Translations under genes and position numbers: made by a program | Notes under the pieces: generated by a model | What the model was told of the DNA's origin: nothing | The model's database searches: none | What the model saw: only the letters and a program-made list of their open reading frames with translations | From: Streptomyces sp. NBC_01551 | Lineage (GTDB): Bacteria > Actinomycetota > Actinomycetes > Streptomycetales > Streptomycetaceae | DNA length: 64,000 nucleotides | NCBI RefSeq assembly: GCF_026339935.1 | Contig: NZ_JAPEPX010000001.1 | Location: forward strand, 4,987,501 to 5,051,500 | Reading direction: 5' to 3' | Shown: one piece after another, positions 42,574 through 51,475 of the stretch | Numbering within the stretch: the stretch's first letter is position 1 | Layout of the letters: every line of letters starts with the position of its first letter

Positions 42574-43244
42574 CGCTTCACCGCCACTCGCTTGGCCACC
42601 CAGCCCAGCAGGAGGCCGGTGGGCAGGGTCAGCAGGACGAAGCCGAGGGCGAAGACCCCGAAGACGGCGAAGAGCGCGTCCGCCTCGTTCTCGATCATTT
42701 CCTTCATCAGCAGGGCCGCCTCGGCCACGCCGATGGTCGCCGCCACCGTGGTGTTCTTGGTGAGGGCGATCAGTACGTTGGTGAGCGGCGCGATGACCGC
42801 CCGGAAGGCCTGGGGGAGCACGATCAGCGTGAGCACCTGGAAGAAGCTCAGGCCCAGCGCGCGCGCCGCCTCCGCCTGTCCCACGGGCACGGTGTTGATG
42901 CCCGAGCGCAGTGCCTCGCAGACGAAGGTGCCGGTGTAGGCCGTCAATCCGAGAACGGCCAGCCGGAAGCCGGTCTCCTTGAACGTGCCGCCGCCCAGCG
43001 TGATGCCGAGGGTCTCGCTCAGACCGAGCGAGCACGCGATGACCAGCAGGGTCAGCGGGGTGTTGCGCACCACGTTGACGTAGGCGGTGCCGAAGCCGCG
43101 CATGAGCGGGACCGGGCTGACCCGCATCCCGGCGAGGACGGTGCCCCAGATCAGGGATCCGGCCGCCGAGTAGAGGGTGAGCTGAACCGTCACCCAGAAG
43201 GCTCCGAGCACGTCGTACTGCCCAGAATCAAGAAAATCGAACAC
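42570..43244 (-). CDS. gluC: GluC: glutamate ABC transporter permease, 224 aa
   Basis: First permease of the glutamate importer. Membrane segments begin near residue 13 (VLGAFWVTVQLTLYSAAGSL); the ATPase-contact loop is FVCEALRSGINTVPVGQAEAARALG. Size and motif fit HisM/GluC-type permeases. It forms a heterodimer with GluD. The start lies 83 bases after gluB with a strong hairpin in between, and the stop overlaps gluD by four bases. Confidence 0.95.
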   Translation of the reverse strand: MFDFLDSGQYDVLGAFWVTVQLTLYSAAGSLIWGTVLAGMRVSPVPLMRGFGTAYVNVVRNTPLTLLVIACSLGLSETLGITLGGGTFKETGFRLAVLGLTAYTGTFVCEALRSGINTVPVGQAEAARALGLSFFQVLTLIVLPQAFRAVIAPLTNVLIALTKNTTVAATIGVAEAALLMKEMIENEADALFAVFGVFALGFVLLTLPTGLLLGWVAKRVAVKR

Positions 43245-43275
43245 GATGCCCTGCGCTCTCCCCAGGATGGCCGGC

Positions 43276-43318
43276 GAGGGGCGCCGCCGCCCGTGACAGG
43301 CGGGCGGCGACGCTCCTC
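43276..43318 (-). other. Stable hairpin between gluB and gluC
   Basis: An 18-bp stem with two mismatches (43276-43293 with 43301-43318) and a seven-base loop; no T run. In binding-protein transporter operons such intergenic hairpins protect the upstream message or partly terminate, giving more binding protein than permease. Confidence 0.75.
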
Positions 43319-43327
43319 ACCGAGGAA

Positions 43328-44179
43328 TCAGCTGCCTTCGGTGATCTGCGGGGCAGGCTCGTTCTTGTAGTTGGCCGGGCCGAAGTTCTTCTTCACGGCC
43401 GCCTCCCAGGCGCCGTCCGCGACCATCTTCTTGAGCGCGGCGTTGATCTTGGTCTGGAGCTCCTTGTCGCCCTTCTTCAGACCGATGCCGTAGTTCTCGT
43501 TGCTCAGGCTCAGCCCGACCAGCTTGAACTTGCCCTTGTTCTTGTCCTGCGCGGCGTAACCGGCCAGGATCGAGTTGTCCGTGGTCAGCGCGTCCATGGA
43601 CTTGCTCTCCAGGCCGGTGAGGCACTCGGAGTAGCCCGCGGACTCCTTCAGGTCGGCGTCGGGCGCCAGCTTGGTCTTGACGTTCTGCGCGGAGGTGGAA
43701 CCGGCGACCGAGCAGAGCTTCTTCTTGTTGAGGTCCTCGGCCTTGGTGATGCTGTTGTCGTCGGCGCGGACCAGCAGGTCCTGGTGCGCGAGGAAGTACG
43801 GGCCGGCGAAGTCGACCTTCTCCTTGCGCTTGTCGTTGATCGAGTAGCTCGCGACGACGAACTTCACGTCGCCGTTGGAGATGAGGTTCTCGCGCTCGGC
43901 GCTGATGGCCTGCTTGAACTCGATCTGGTTGGGCTCGTAACCGAGCTCCTTGGCCACGTACGTCGCGACGTCGACGTCGAAACCGGTGAACTTGCCGTCC
44001 GGGGTCTTCAGGCCCAGACCGGGCTGGTCGAACTTGATGCCGATGACGACCTTGTTCCCCTTGGCGCCACCGGACGCGCCGCCGTCACTGGCCTTGTCGC
44101 TGCTGCCGCCGCACGCGGTGGCCGTCAGTGCGAGGACGACGGACACGGCCGCGGCCGCACCGGCCTTGAAGAGCTTCAT
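43328..44179 (-). CDS. gluB: GluB: glutamate-binding lipoprotein, 283 aa
   Basis: Solute-binding subunit of the glutamate importer, anchored outside the membrane. The signal peptide ends in the lipobox ALTATAC with lipidated Cys23. The SBP_bac_3 fold follows from about residue 43: IGIKFDQPGLGLKTPDGKFTG, TGFDVDVATYVAKELGY, and the hinge region KKKLCSVAGSTSAQNV. A Ser/Gly/Lys linker separates lipid and domain. It lies between gluA (116 bases upstream) and gluC. Confidence 0.96.
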   Translation of the reverse strand: MKLFKAGAAAAVSVVLALTATACGGSSDKASDGGASGGAKGNKVVIGIKFDQPGLGLKTPDGKFTGFDVDVATYVAKELGYEPNQIEFKQAISAERENLISNGDVKFVVASYSINDKRKEKVDFAGPYFLAHQDLLVRADDNSITKAEDLNKKKLCSVAGSTSAQNVKTKLAPDADLKESAGYSECLTGLESKSMDALTTDNSILAGYAAQDKNKGKFKLVGLSLSNENYGIGLKKGDKELQTKINAALKKMVADGAWEAAVKKNFGPANYKNEPAPQITEGS

Positions 44180-44295
44180 GATGAACTTCCCTCGGATGAG
44201 ACGTAGTTGAAGGATGAGGCGAGTGCGACGGGTGCACCGCCGACCGCATCGCTGCGGCAGTGATCCGCCAACGGATTCACTACCAGACGAAACCG

Positions 44296-45081
44296 TCAGT
44301 GGTGCAGGATCTTCGACAGGAAGTCCTTGGCGCGGTCACTGCGCGGGTTGCTGAAGAACTGCTCGGGCGCGGCCTCTTCGACGATCTTTCCGTCGGCCAT
44401 GAAGACGACCCGGTTGGCCGCAGAGCGGGCGAAGCCCATCTCGTGCGTGACGACCACCATCGTCATGCCCTCGGCGGCGAGCTGCTGCATGACCTCCAGC
44501 ACCTCGTTGATCATCTCCGGGTCGAGGGCCGAAGTCGGCTCGTCGAAGAGCATCACCTTCGGCTCCATGGCCAGCGCGCGGGCGATCGCCACGCGCTGCT
44601 GCTGGCCGCCGGAGAGCTGCGCCGGGTACTTGTCGGCCTGCGAGCCGACGCCCACCCGGTCCAGCAGCGCCTGCGCCTTCGCGTGGGCGGTCGACTGCTC
44701 CGTCCCGCGGACCTTCAGCTGGCCCAGCATGACGTTCTGCAGCACCGTCTTGTGCGCGAACAGGTTGAACGACTGGAAGACCATGCCGACATCGGCGCGC
44801 AGCCGGGCCAGTTCCTTGCCCTCGGCGGGCAGTTCCTTGCCGTCGAGCGTGATGGTGCCCGAGTCGATGGTCTCCAGTCGGTTGATGGTCCGGCACAGTG
44901 TGGACTTGCCCGATCCCGAGGGACCGATCACCACGACGACCTCACCGCGGGCAATGCTCAGATCGATGTCCTGAAGCACGTGCAGCGCGCCGAAGTGCTT
45001 GTTGACGTTGCTCAGTACGACCAGGTCGTCCGCGGCGCCGGCCGCGTCCTGCACGTCCTTGGTCACTGATACTCCGCTCAT
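44296..45081 (-). CDS. gluA: GluA: glutamate ABC transporter ATPase, 261 aa
   Basis: ATP-binding subunit powering glutamate uptake. Walker [10 protein letters not shown] at residues 53-61, Q-loop in [10 protein letters not shown], signature [15 protein letters not shown], Walker [13 protein letters not shown] and the switch His in [10 protein letters not shown]. The N-terminal 20 residues before [11 protein letters not shown] are an extension; ATG 45081 has a GGAGGACGG tract upstream, while a GTG four codons later is also possible. It is the first gene of the operon and is divergent from gluR across 328 bases. Confidence 0.96.
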   Translation of the reverse strand: MSGVSVTKDVQDAAGAADDLVVLSNVNKHFGALHVLQDIDLSIARGEVVVVIGPSGSGKSTLCRTINRLETIDSGTITLDGKELPAEGKELARLRADVGMVFQSFNLFAHKTVLQNVMLGQLKVRGTEQSTAHAKAQALLDRVGVGSQADKYPAQLSGGQQQRVAIARALAMEPKVMLFDEPTSALDPEMINEVLEVMQQLAAEGMTMVVVTHEMGFARSAANRVVFMADGKIVEEAAPEQFFSNPRSDRAKDFLSKILHH

Positions 45082-45409
45082 CGGCTCTTGCTCCGTCCTC
45101 CTCGGTTGGGAGGACAGTAGTGAGAGGTCGCGCACAGCGTCATCACATCTGAGGGAGAATTGAGCATAACGATACGGCCTCGCCCGGATACGCTCCGTGG
45201 GCACGCCCGGCCGTGGAGCCGCGCGGGGAGTACCGGGTGCGTAACGGAAGGCGCGCCGGACCGGAACCCCCTTGACGTGGGACTCTCCATCGGTATGGAT
45301 GCAGGGTGGCCTGTGAACGGAACGTGAACGGGCCGCAGCGACACACTCGCGGATCCCGACGACCTCGAAGATCCTCAGACCTCGAAGAAGACCACGGAAG
45401 GGGGACGCA
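45082..45409. promoter_or_regulatory. Divergent gluA/gluR control region
   Basis: 328 bases without a gene. For gluR a promoter is readable: TTGACG (45272-45277), 16-base spacer, TATGGA (45294-45299). Just after it comes GTGAACGG-AAC-GTGAACGG (45313-45331), a direct repeat with an 11-bp period as bound by OmpR-type dimers. No convincing gluA promoter was found by eye in the more AT-rich stretch at about 45140-45176. Confidence 0.6.
45313..45331 (+). promoter_or_regulatory. Candidate GluR binding repeats
   Basis: Two perfect copies of GTGAACGG starting 11 bp apart (45313 and 45324), downstream of the proposed gluR -10. OmpR/PhoB-family regulators bind direct repeats with this spacing. Confidence 0.5.
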
Positions 45410-46120
45410 GTGAGACTGCTGCTCGTCGAGGACGACGACCACGTCGCCGCCGCCCTGTCCGCGATCCTGGCCCGGCACGGCTTCCGGGTGACGCACGCCC
45501 GCAACGGCGAGGAGGCCCTCCAGGCCCTGCTCCCCGCCGACGCCCCGCCCTTCGGTGTCGTCCTGCTCGACCTCGGCCTGCCCGACCAGGACGGCTACGA
45601 GGTCTGCGGCAAGATCCGCAAGCGCACCAGCACACCCGTGATCATGGTGACCGCGCGCGCCGACGTGCGCTCCCGGATCCACGGCCTCAACATGGGCGCC
45701 GACGACTACGTGGTCAAGCCCTACGACACCGGCGAGCTCCTCGCCCGGATCCACGCCGTCGCCCGGCGCACCGGAGCCTCCGAGGACGCCGCCGCCGGGA
45801 CGGCCGGGGCCGGCGAACCCGGCGTGGTCCGGCTCGGGCCCGTCAGCATCGAGCTGCCCACCCGCCGCGTCAGCGTGGACGGCGCCGACGTACCCCTCAC
45901 CCGCAAGGAATTCGACCTGCTGGCCCTGCTCGCGCAGCGCCCCGGCGTCGTCTTCCGCCGCGAGCAGATCATCAGCGAGGTGTGGCGCACCAGCTGGGAG
46001 GGCACCGGGCGGACCCTGGAGGTCCACGTCGCCTCGCTGCGCTCCAAGCTGCGCATGCCCGCGCTCATCGAGACCGTCCGAGGGGTGGGCTACCGGCTCG
46101 TCACCCCGGCCGCCTCCTAG
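45410..46120 (+). CDS. gluR: GluR: OmpR-family response regulator, 236 aa
   Basis: Receiver domain (about 1-115) with Asp54 as phospho-acceptor ([11 protein letters not shown]) and Lys in [11 protein letters not shown], followed by a Gly/Ala linker and a winged-helix output domain (about 140-232; [41 protein letters not shown]). In S. coelicolor the GluR-GluK pair beside gluABCD is reported to sense glutamate and control its uptake. GTG 45410 has a GGAAGGGGG tract upstream. gluK starts 11 bases after its stop. Confidence 0.94.
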   Translation: MRLLLVEDDDHVAAALSAILARHGFRVTHARNGEEALQALLPADAPPFGVVLLDLGLPDQDGYEVCGKIRKRTSTPVIMVTARADVRSRIHGLNMGADDYVVKPYDTGELLARIHAVARRTGASEDAAAGTAGAGEPGVVRLGPVSIELPTRRVSVDGADVPLTRKEFDLLALLAQRPGVVFRREQIISEVWRTSWEGTGRTLEVHVASLRSKLRMPALIETVRGVGYRLVTPAAS

Positions 46121-46131
46121 CGGCCCCTGCC

Positions 46132-47544
46132 GTGCGCGCCAGGCTGCTCCCGCTGCTCGTCATCCTCATGGCGGGCGTCCTGGTCGCGCTCGGATTCCCG
46201 CTCGCCGTCGCCCTCGCCGCCGGACAGCAGCAGCGCGTCGTCGTCGACCGGATCGACGACAGCGCCCGCTTCGCCGCACTCGCCCAGTTCGTCATCGACG
46301 CGGAGGGCTCCGGCGCCTCCGGCGCCGACGAACGCCGCAAGACCCTCCAGCAGGAACTCGCCCGCTACCAGGAGCTGTACGGCATCCGGGTGGGCGTCTT
46401 CTACCGCGACGACAACGCCATGGCCCGGTCGCCCGGCTGGTGGCAGCTGCCCTCCTCCAAAGACGGGCGGCGGGCCTTCGAGGAGGCCCTCGCCGGACGC
46501 CGCAGCCACGACCCCGGCCAGGTGTGGCCCTGGCAGACGCACGGCAAACTCCTCGTCGTCTCCCCGGTCGTCCTCGACGGGGACGTCGTCGCCGTCGTCG
46601 CCACCGAATCACCCACCGACCAGATGCGCGCCCGCATCCTGAACGGCTGGCTGCTCATCGTCGCCGGTCTCGGCGCCGCCATGCTCCTCGCCTTCGGCGC
46701 CGCCCTGCGGCTGACCACCTGGGTGCTCAAGCCCGTACAGACCCTGGACGCCGCCGCCCACGGCATCGCCACCGGGCGGATGAACTCCCGCGTCGCCGCG
46801 GCCGGCGGGCCTCCGGAACTCAGGCGCCTGGCCCGCTCGTTCAACGAGATGGCCGACAACGTCGAAGAGGTACTGGAACAGCAGCGGGCGTTCGTCGCCG
46901 ACGCCTCCCACCAGCTGCGCAACCCGCTCGCCGCCCTGCTGCTGCGCATCGAGCTGCTCGCCCTCGAACTCCCCGAGGGCAACGAGGAGATCGCCTCCGT
47001 ACGCACCGAGGGCAAACGCCTCGCCCAGGTCCTCGACGACCTGCTCGACCTCGCGCTCGCCGAGCACGCCTCCGCCGAGATCAGCCTGACCGACATCGGC
47101 GCCCTGACCGCCGAGCGGGTCGCCGCCTGGCGGCCCTTCGCCGAGGAGAAGGGCGTACGGCTCACCGAGACGGGCCGGGCCGCCGTCACCGGCTGGGCCG
47201 ACCCCATCGCCCTGTCCAGCGCGCTCGACGCCGTCATCGACAACGCCCTCAAGTTCACCCCTGAGGGTGAGGAGGTCGAGGTGTCGGTCGCCGGCGAAGG
47301 ACGCTCGGTGCTCGTCGTGGTCGCCGACCGGGGCCCCGGGCTGACCGAGGAGGAGCTGCTGCGCGTCGGCGACCGCTTCTGGCGCAGCGGCCGCCACCAG
47401 AACATCAAGGGCTCCGGGCTCGGCCTGTCCATCTCCCGCGCGCTGCTCGCCGCCGGCGGCGGATCCCTCTCCTACGAGAAGAACCCGCCGCACGGGCTGC
47501 GGGTGACGGTGTCGGTGCCGCGCACCGACCCGCACCCCACCTGA
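46132..47544 (+). CDS. gluK: GluK: sensor histidine kinase, 470 aa
   Basis: Membrane sensor of the GluRK system. Transmembrane helix at residues 5-27, an extracytoplasmic sensor domain of about 140 residues, a second helix at about 173-193, HAMP, HisKA with His260 (DASHQLRNPLAALL) and HATPase (about 360-470; DNALKF, DRGPGL, GSGLGLSI). The N-box and G-boxes are intact. GTG 46132 lies 11 bases after gluR. The ligand is presumably glutamate, by analogy with the S. coelicolor system. Confidence 0.93.
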   Translation: MRARLLPLLVILMAGVLVALGFPLAVALAAGQQQRVVVDRIDDSARFAALAQFVIDAEGSGASGADERRKTLQQELARYQELYGIRVGVFYRDDNAMARSPGWWQLPSSKDGRRAFEEALAGRRSHDPGQVWPWQTHGKLLVVSPVVLDGDVVAVVATESPTDQMRARILNGWLLIVAGLGAAMLLAFGAALRLTTWVLKPVQTLDAAAHGIATGRMNSRVAAAGGPPELRRLARSFNEMADNVEEVLEQQRAFVADASHQLRNPLAALLLRIELLALELPEGNEEIASVRTEGKRLAQVLDDLLDLALAEHASAEISLTDIGALTAERVAAWRPFAEEKGVRLTETGRAAVTGWADPIALSSALDAVIDNALKFTPEGEEVEVSVAGEGRSVLVVVADRGPGLTEEELLRVGDRFWRSGRHQNIKGSGLGLSISRALLAAGGGSLSYEKNPPHGLRVTVSVPRTDPHPT

Positions 47545-47571
47545 GCGACCGAGCGCCCGCCCGCCCCGCTG

Positions 47572-49860
47572 TCAGGTCCAGGCGAGGGTGGTGGCGGACG
47601 GGGCGGAGAGGGCGTACAGCTCGTCCACCGCGCGGACCTCGAAGGCGGCCGCCGTTTCCCCGGACGCGCGGTCGACGGCGGGGAGGTGGAGCGCGGCGGC
47701 GCAGGTGCCGCCGAGGAAGCGGCGGGTGCCGTCGGGGAGGACGCGGGACACCTCGTAGTGGCGGACCGGCCCGGGGGAGCGGTGCCAGGCCAGCCGGAGC
47801 GAGGCCCTGCCGTTCTCCTGGGCCGAGGCGGTCACCGTCAGGGCACCTGGCGGGGCCGGTTGCCGCCGGGCGGGCGCGTCGTGCAGCGACAGGGCTCCGA
47901 GCCGCCATGACACCGGTGTGTTCCCGGCCGGGGTGATCCGTACGGCCAGGGCGTGGGCGGTGGTGCCGGGTGGGGAGGAGATCCGGAACCGGGAGGTCTG
48001 CCAGCCGTTCGTGGTGCCGGACGCCTCCGGTTTCCGCCAGGCGTACGGGACGGGGGCGCCCGGTGCGGACGGCTCGCGGGTGGCCACGCCGATCTCCACG
48101 GTCACCGCGCCCGACTCCGTCGCGTGGACCAGCTCCAGCACCGTGGCGCCGGTCAGCGGGACGCGGGTGCGGTGCAGCCCGACGACGGCAGGCGCGGTGA
48201 GCCGGCCCGCCACCAGCAGGCTGGAGCCGCCGCGCCAGGCCCGCGCGAAGTCGAGGGTGACGGAGGGGCGTTCCCCGGCCGTGTCCACCACCCAGCGCCG
48301 CCCCGGCAGGCGGTCCTGGAGCCCGAGGTGGTTCCACGGGGCGTCGGAGGTGATCTCGCCGCCCTCGTACCAGCGCTCCCCGTGCCCGGTGTTGAAGGCG
48401 CAGGCGAACGGGAGCGCGGTGACCGTCGAGCGGTCGGCGACGGCGGTGGCGGGTGCCCGCCAGGCCGCCCCGGGCGCGGGCCGGGCCGGGTCCAGGGACT
48501 CGCCCGTCCAGAACCGGTCGTCGGCGCGGTGGAAGGCGCCCGGGGAGCGGTCGGTGAGGTGGTTGCGGGTCCACTCGGGACGGTAGAAGCCGAAGCTGAC
48601 CACGTGCCGGCGATCGCGCGGGACGAAGGCGTCCCAACGGACACTGGAGTCCCAGCCGTTGGACTCCGTGTCCACGGCCGCCCACAGCTCGTACCGGCTC
48701 CGGCCGAGGCGGTCGGCGAGCGCGCCCGAGGCGGCCAGCGACCGGGGCGTCCAGCGGAAGTCCACGAACACGCTGTCCGCGACCCGGCCCGCCCGGTCCT
48801 CGAAGAACTCCTGGTTCAGGGCGTTGAGCGCGCCCTGCCAACCGACGCGCCCGGTGCTGTTCATGGCGTCGTACCAGGTGATGCGCAGGCCGTGCGGGGC
48901 GCCGGCCGCCCGCAGGGCGCGCAGGAACTCCCGCATCCGGGTGGCGAGGGCGCTGTCCCCGCCGTCGGTCTCGGCGTTGACGAACCAGCCGTCGAACCCG
49001 TACGTCCGCGCCACCTGTACGAGCTTCTCGGCGACGGGGAACCGGCCGAGCGCGTCCCGCTGGACCAGGTCCCGCGTCCAGCGGAGGTCGCCCCCGTACG
49101 CGACGGGCGGCAGGAAGACGTTGCCGAGCACCGGGACCCCGTTGCGGTGCGCGGCGTCGACCACGGGCGCGTTCGGGGCGAGCACGATGCCCTCGCCGGA
49201 GGAGCCGCCCCAGAACACCAGCTCGTCGAGGTACGCCCAGTGCGTGAGCGCGTAGTAGTCGGCGGTCGGGGAACCCTGGGAGGGGTTGCGCGAGGTCGGC
49301 CCGAAGGAGACGAGCGAGGCGATGCGAGCCTGCCCGGCGCGGGCGCCGGGGTGCGCGGGCACGGGCGTGAAGCGCGGCGCGAGCGGGACGGTCGCGGTGT
49401 TGTGGGCGAGGTCCGGGTCCGACTCCGGACTCCAGCGCAGCAGCGAGCGCCACACGATGCCGGGGCCGGGGGTCCCGCTCGGGAGCGAGTCGGGGAACCA
49501 GTAGGAGGCGTACGGGGCCAGGTCGGGCAGGGCGGCCGGAGCCACCGGGGTGACCTCGGGCGGGGCCGGGGCCGGGGCTGCTGTGGCGGGGGCTGCGGTG
49601 GCAGGGGCCGCGGAGGCGGTGGCCGCGCCCGTCGCGCCGAGGAGTGCGGCGGCCCCCGCCCCGGCCGCGGCGGCGAGCACCCCGCGCCGGGTCTGCGGTG
49701 CGGGGGGTGCCGGGGGCACCAGGCCGGCCGGGCTCGTCGGTCTCGTCGGGCTCGGGCTCGGGCTCGGCGGGTTCGGCGGGTTCGTTCTGCTCGGCGTACT
49801 GCGGGGCGGGCGTATCGAGCGGGCGGTGCGAGGTTCGGCGCCGTTGCCGGTCTCGGACAT
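47572..49860 (-). CDS. Exported GH85 endo-beta-N-acetylglucosaminidase, 762 aa
   Basis: Cuts between the two core GlcNAc residues of N-glycans. The catalytic (beta/alpha)8 domain spans about 100-480, with YLDELVFWGGSSGEGIVLAP and the catalytic pair Asn295/Glu297 in GFDGWFVNAETDGG, as in Endo-A/Endo-D relatives. Beta-sandwich domains follow, the last like fibronectin III (about 665-760). Residues 58-59 are the twin arginines of a Tat-like signal (RRGVLAAAAGAGAAALLG). The 57 residues before it are Pro/Ser-rich and unusually long, but GAGGAG supports the ATG. It is followed in the same direction upstream by the GH5 gene. Confidence 0.92.
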   Translation of the reverse strand: MSETGNGAEPRTARSIRPPRSTPSRTNPPNPPSPSPSPTRPTSPAGLVPPAPPAPQTRRGVLAAAAGAGAAALLGATGAATASAAPATAAPATAAPAPAPPEVTPVAPAALPDLAPYASYWFPDSLPSGTPGPGIVWRSLLRWSPESDPDLAHNTATVPLAPRFTPVPAHPGARAGQARIASLVSFGPTSRNPSQGSPTADYYALTHWAYLDELVFWGGSSGEGIVLAPNAPVVDAAHRNGVPVLGNVFLPPVAYGGDLRWTRDLVQRDALGRFPVAEKLVQVARTYGFDGWFVNAETDGGDSALATRMREFLRALRAAGAPHGLRITWYDAMNSTGRVGWQGALNALNQEFFEDRAGRVADSVFVDFRWTPRSLAASGALADRLGRSRYELWAAVDTESNGWDSSVRWDAFVPRDRRHVVSFGFYRPEWTRNHLTDRSPGAFHRADDRFWTGESLDPARPAPGAAWRAPATAVADRSTVTALPFACAFNTGHGERWYEGGEITSDAPWNHLGLQDRLPGRRWVVDTAGERPSVTLDFARAWRGGSSLLVAGRLTAPAVVGLHRTRVPLTGATVLELVHATESGAVTVEIGVATREPSAPGAPVPYAWRKPEASGTTNGWQTSRFRISSPPGTTAHALAVRITPAGNTPVSWRLGALSLHDAPARRQPAPPGALTVTASAQENGRASLRLAWHRSPGPVRHYEVSRVLPDGTRRFLGGTCAAALHLPAVDRASGETAAAFEVRAVDELYALSAPSATTLAWT

Positions 49861-49867
49861 GCGGGCT

Positions 49868-49970
49868 CCTCGATGAGGGGTGCGGGTCGGGGTGCGGGTG
49901 GGGGTTCGCGATCGGGGTGCGGGTCGGGTGCGGGGTGCGGGGTGCGGGTCCGGGTCGGGGCGAGGGGTGG
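49868..49970. repeat. G-rich GGGTGCGGGT repeats between GH5 and GH85 genes
   Basis: About 100 bases of variants of GGGTGCGGGTC on the plus strand, with many runs of three to five Gs. It forms most of the 120-base gap between the minus-strand GH5 and GH85 genes; the GH85 ribosome binding site lies just beyond it. Confidence 0.7.
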
Positions 49971-49980
49971 AAGGGACCGG

Positions 49981-51246
49981 TCAGGTGACGTCGGGCACGC
50001 GCAGCACCTCGGTGATGCCCCGCGCGGACAGGTGGGCGCGGTCCTCGGCCAGCTCGGCCAGCACCACCGCCGGGCGGACCCCCTCGGCGGTCAGCGCCGC
50101 CCAGGCCTCGAAGAACGCCCCGCCCGGCGCGCACACCGAGCGCCGCGGCGCCGTCTGCGCCCCGCCGACGTCGACGGCGAGCGCGGTGGTCCGTACGGCG
50201 GGGCGGTGCTCCCGGCCCCGCCACTCCCCGGCGACGCGGGCGACGGCCGCCCCGGCGGGCTTGACCGCGCGGCCGTTGGTGAGCAGGCCGAGCCCGTACT
50301 CCAGCTCGGGGAAGTCCGCGAGGTCCCGCGACACGTCGTGCGAGCACCACCAGGTCACGCCCCACAGGTCCGCGCAGTCCAGCGCGCCCGCCAGGGTGGC
50401 CCGGGTGAACTCCGCCGCGTGCTCCGCCGGGATCAGCGGCGCGGGCGCCCCGACCTCCTGGAGCCACACCGGCCGGTGCGGGTCGCGCGCCCAGGCCTTG
50501 GAGAGTTCGATCAGGTACGCGGCATGGTGCTCGGTCGCCGTCCCGGTGCGGCCGTGGCGCTGGGCGGTGCCGTTGAACACCCAGGAGTGCACGGCGGTCG
50601 CGGCCCCGAGCCGGGCGGCCTGGGCGACGGTGAACGGGTGCCCGTCCTGGTACCAGGCGGCGTCGTACGCGGCGTGCAGGTGGAACCGCCCCGGGGCGCC
50701 CTTCTCGCAGGCGGCGAGCATCCTTTCGAGCCACCGGCCGGCCTGGTCCGGGGTGATCCGGTCGGGGGAGGGGTGCGGGGCGTCGGAGAACTGGTTGACC
50801 TCGTTCCCGACGGTCATGCCGAGGAAGTTGGGCCGGTCCGCGAGGGCGGCGGCCAGCGTGCGCAGGTACTCCTCCTGACCGGCGATCACGTCCGGGTCGG
50901 TGAAGAGGTTCCGGCGGTGCCAGGTCGTGGTCCACGCGGGCAGGAAGTCGAAGCTCGACAGGTGCCCCTGGAGGCCGTCCGCGGCGACGTCGAGGCCGCG
51001 TTCGGCGGCCGCGTCGGCCAGCGCCACGAGCTGCTCGACGGCGCGCGGCCGGATCAGCGCGCGGTTCGGCTGGAACACCGGCCACAGCGGAAAGACCCGG
51101 ACGTGGTCCAGGCCGAGCGCGGCGATCGAGTCGAGGTCGGCCCGCACCTCGTCGAGGTCGAAGTCGAGCCAGTGGTGGAACCAGCCGCGGGTCGGGGTGT
51201 AGTTGGCGCCGAAGCGGAGCGGACGAGGGGTGACTTCGTCGTGCAT
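49981..51246 (-). CDS. GH5 (subfamily 18-like) beta-mannosidase, 421 aa
   Basis: Cytoplasmic (beta/alpha)8 glycosidase with no signal peptide. FGANYTPTRGWFHHWLDFD and HVRVFPLWPVFQPNRALIR near the N-terminus recall the GH5_18 beta-mannosidase of Bifidobacterium longum, which removes the core mannose of Man-beta-1,4-GlcNAc from N-glycans. Acid/base Glu149 is in VGNEVNQFS and nucleophile Glu264 in WLQEVGAP. The subfamily call is from recognised similarity, not a search. Start at ATG 51246; upstream in-frame codons belong to a tandem repeat and are not conserved-looking. It is divergent from the GH38 gene. Confidence 0.85.
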   Translation of the reverse strand: MHDEVTPRPLRFGANYTPTRGWFHHWLDFDLDEVRADLDSIAALGLDHVRVFPLWPVFQPNRALIRPRAVEQLVALADAAAERGLDVAADGLQGHLSSFDFLPAWTTTWHRRNLFTDPDVIAGQEEYLRTLAAALADRPNFLGMTVGNEVNQFSDAPHPSPDRITPDQAGRWLERMLAACEKGAPGRFHLHAAYDAAWYQDGHPFTVAQAARLGAATAVHSWVFNGTAQRHGRTGTATEHHAAYLIELSKAWARDPHRPVWLQEVGAPAPLIPAEHAAEFTRATLAGALDCADLWGVTWWCSHDVSRDLADFPELEYGLGLLTNGRAVKPAGAAVARVAGEWRGREHRPAVRTTALAVDVGGAQTAPRRSVCAPGGAFFEAWAALTAEGVRPAVVLAELAEDRAHLSARGITEVLRVPDVT

Positions 51247-51272
51247 AAGGCGTCCTGGAGTTCTGGAGTTCT

Positions 51273-51348
51273 GGGACTCTCGGGTTCGGAGACTCTCGGG
51301 TTCTGGGACTCTCGGGTTCTGGGACTCTCGGGTTCTGGGACTCTGGGG
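51273..51348. repeat. 16-bp tandem repeat, 4.7 copies
   Basis: Units GGGACTCTCGGGTTCK start at 51273, 51289, 51305 and 51321, with a partial fifth at 51337. The second unit has one change, GAGACTCTCGGGTTCT. The array is preceded by a shorter TTCTGGAG repeat. It lies in the leader of the GH5 gene, inside the divergent GH5/GH38 region. Confidence 0.93.
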
Positions 51349-51421
51349 AATTCGCCGGGTGACGCACAACCTGCCGGGTGCCACGAGGTAAGTCAACAGG
51401 GCCTCAGAAGGCGGAACTTAT

Positions 51422-51470
51422 GCGCTTCAGCGCCGTTGACAGCAGGGCTCATGGCCTCTCAAGCTGAGAG
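51422..51470 (+). promoter_or_regulatory. GH38 promoter region with two inverted repeats
   Basis: GCGCT-TC-AGCGC (51422-51433) lies just before TTGACA (51436-51441), and CTCTCA-AGC-TGAGAG (51456-51470) covers the expected -10 position and ends five bases before the GH38 ATG. These are the best candidates for the operator of the LacI-family regulator encoded downstream. Confidence 0.5.
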
Positions 51471-51475
51471 AGCTA

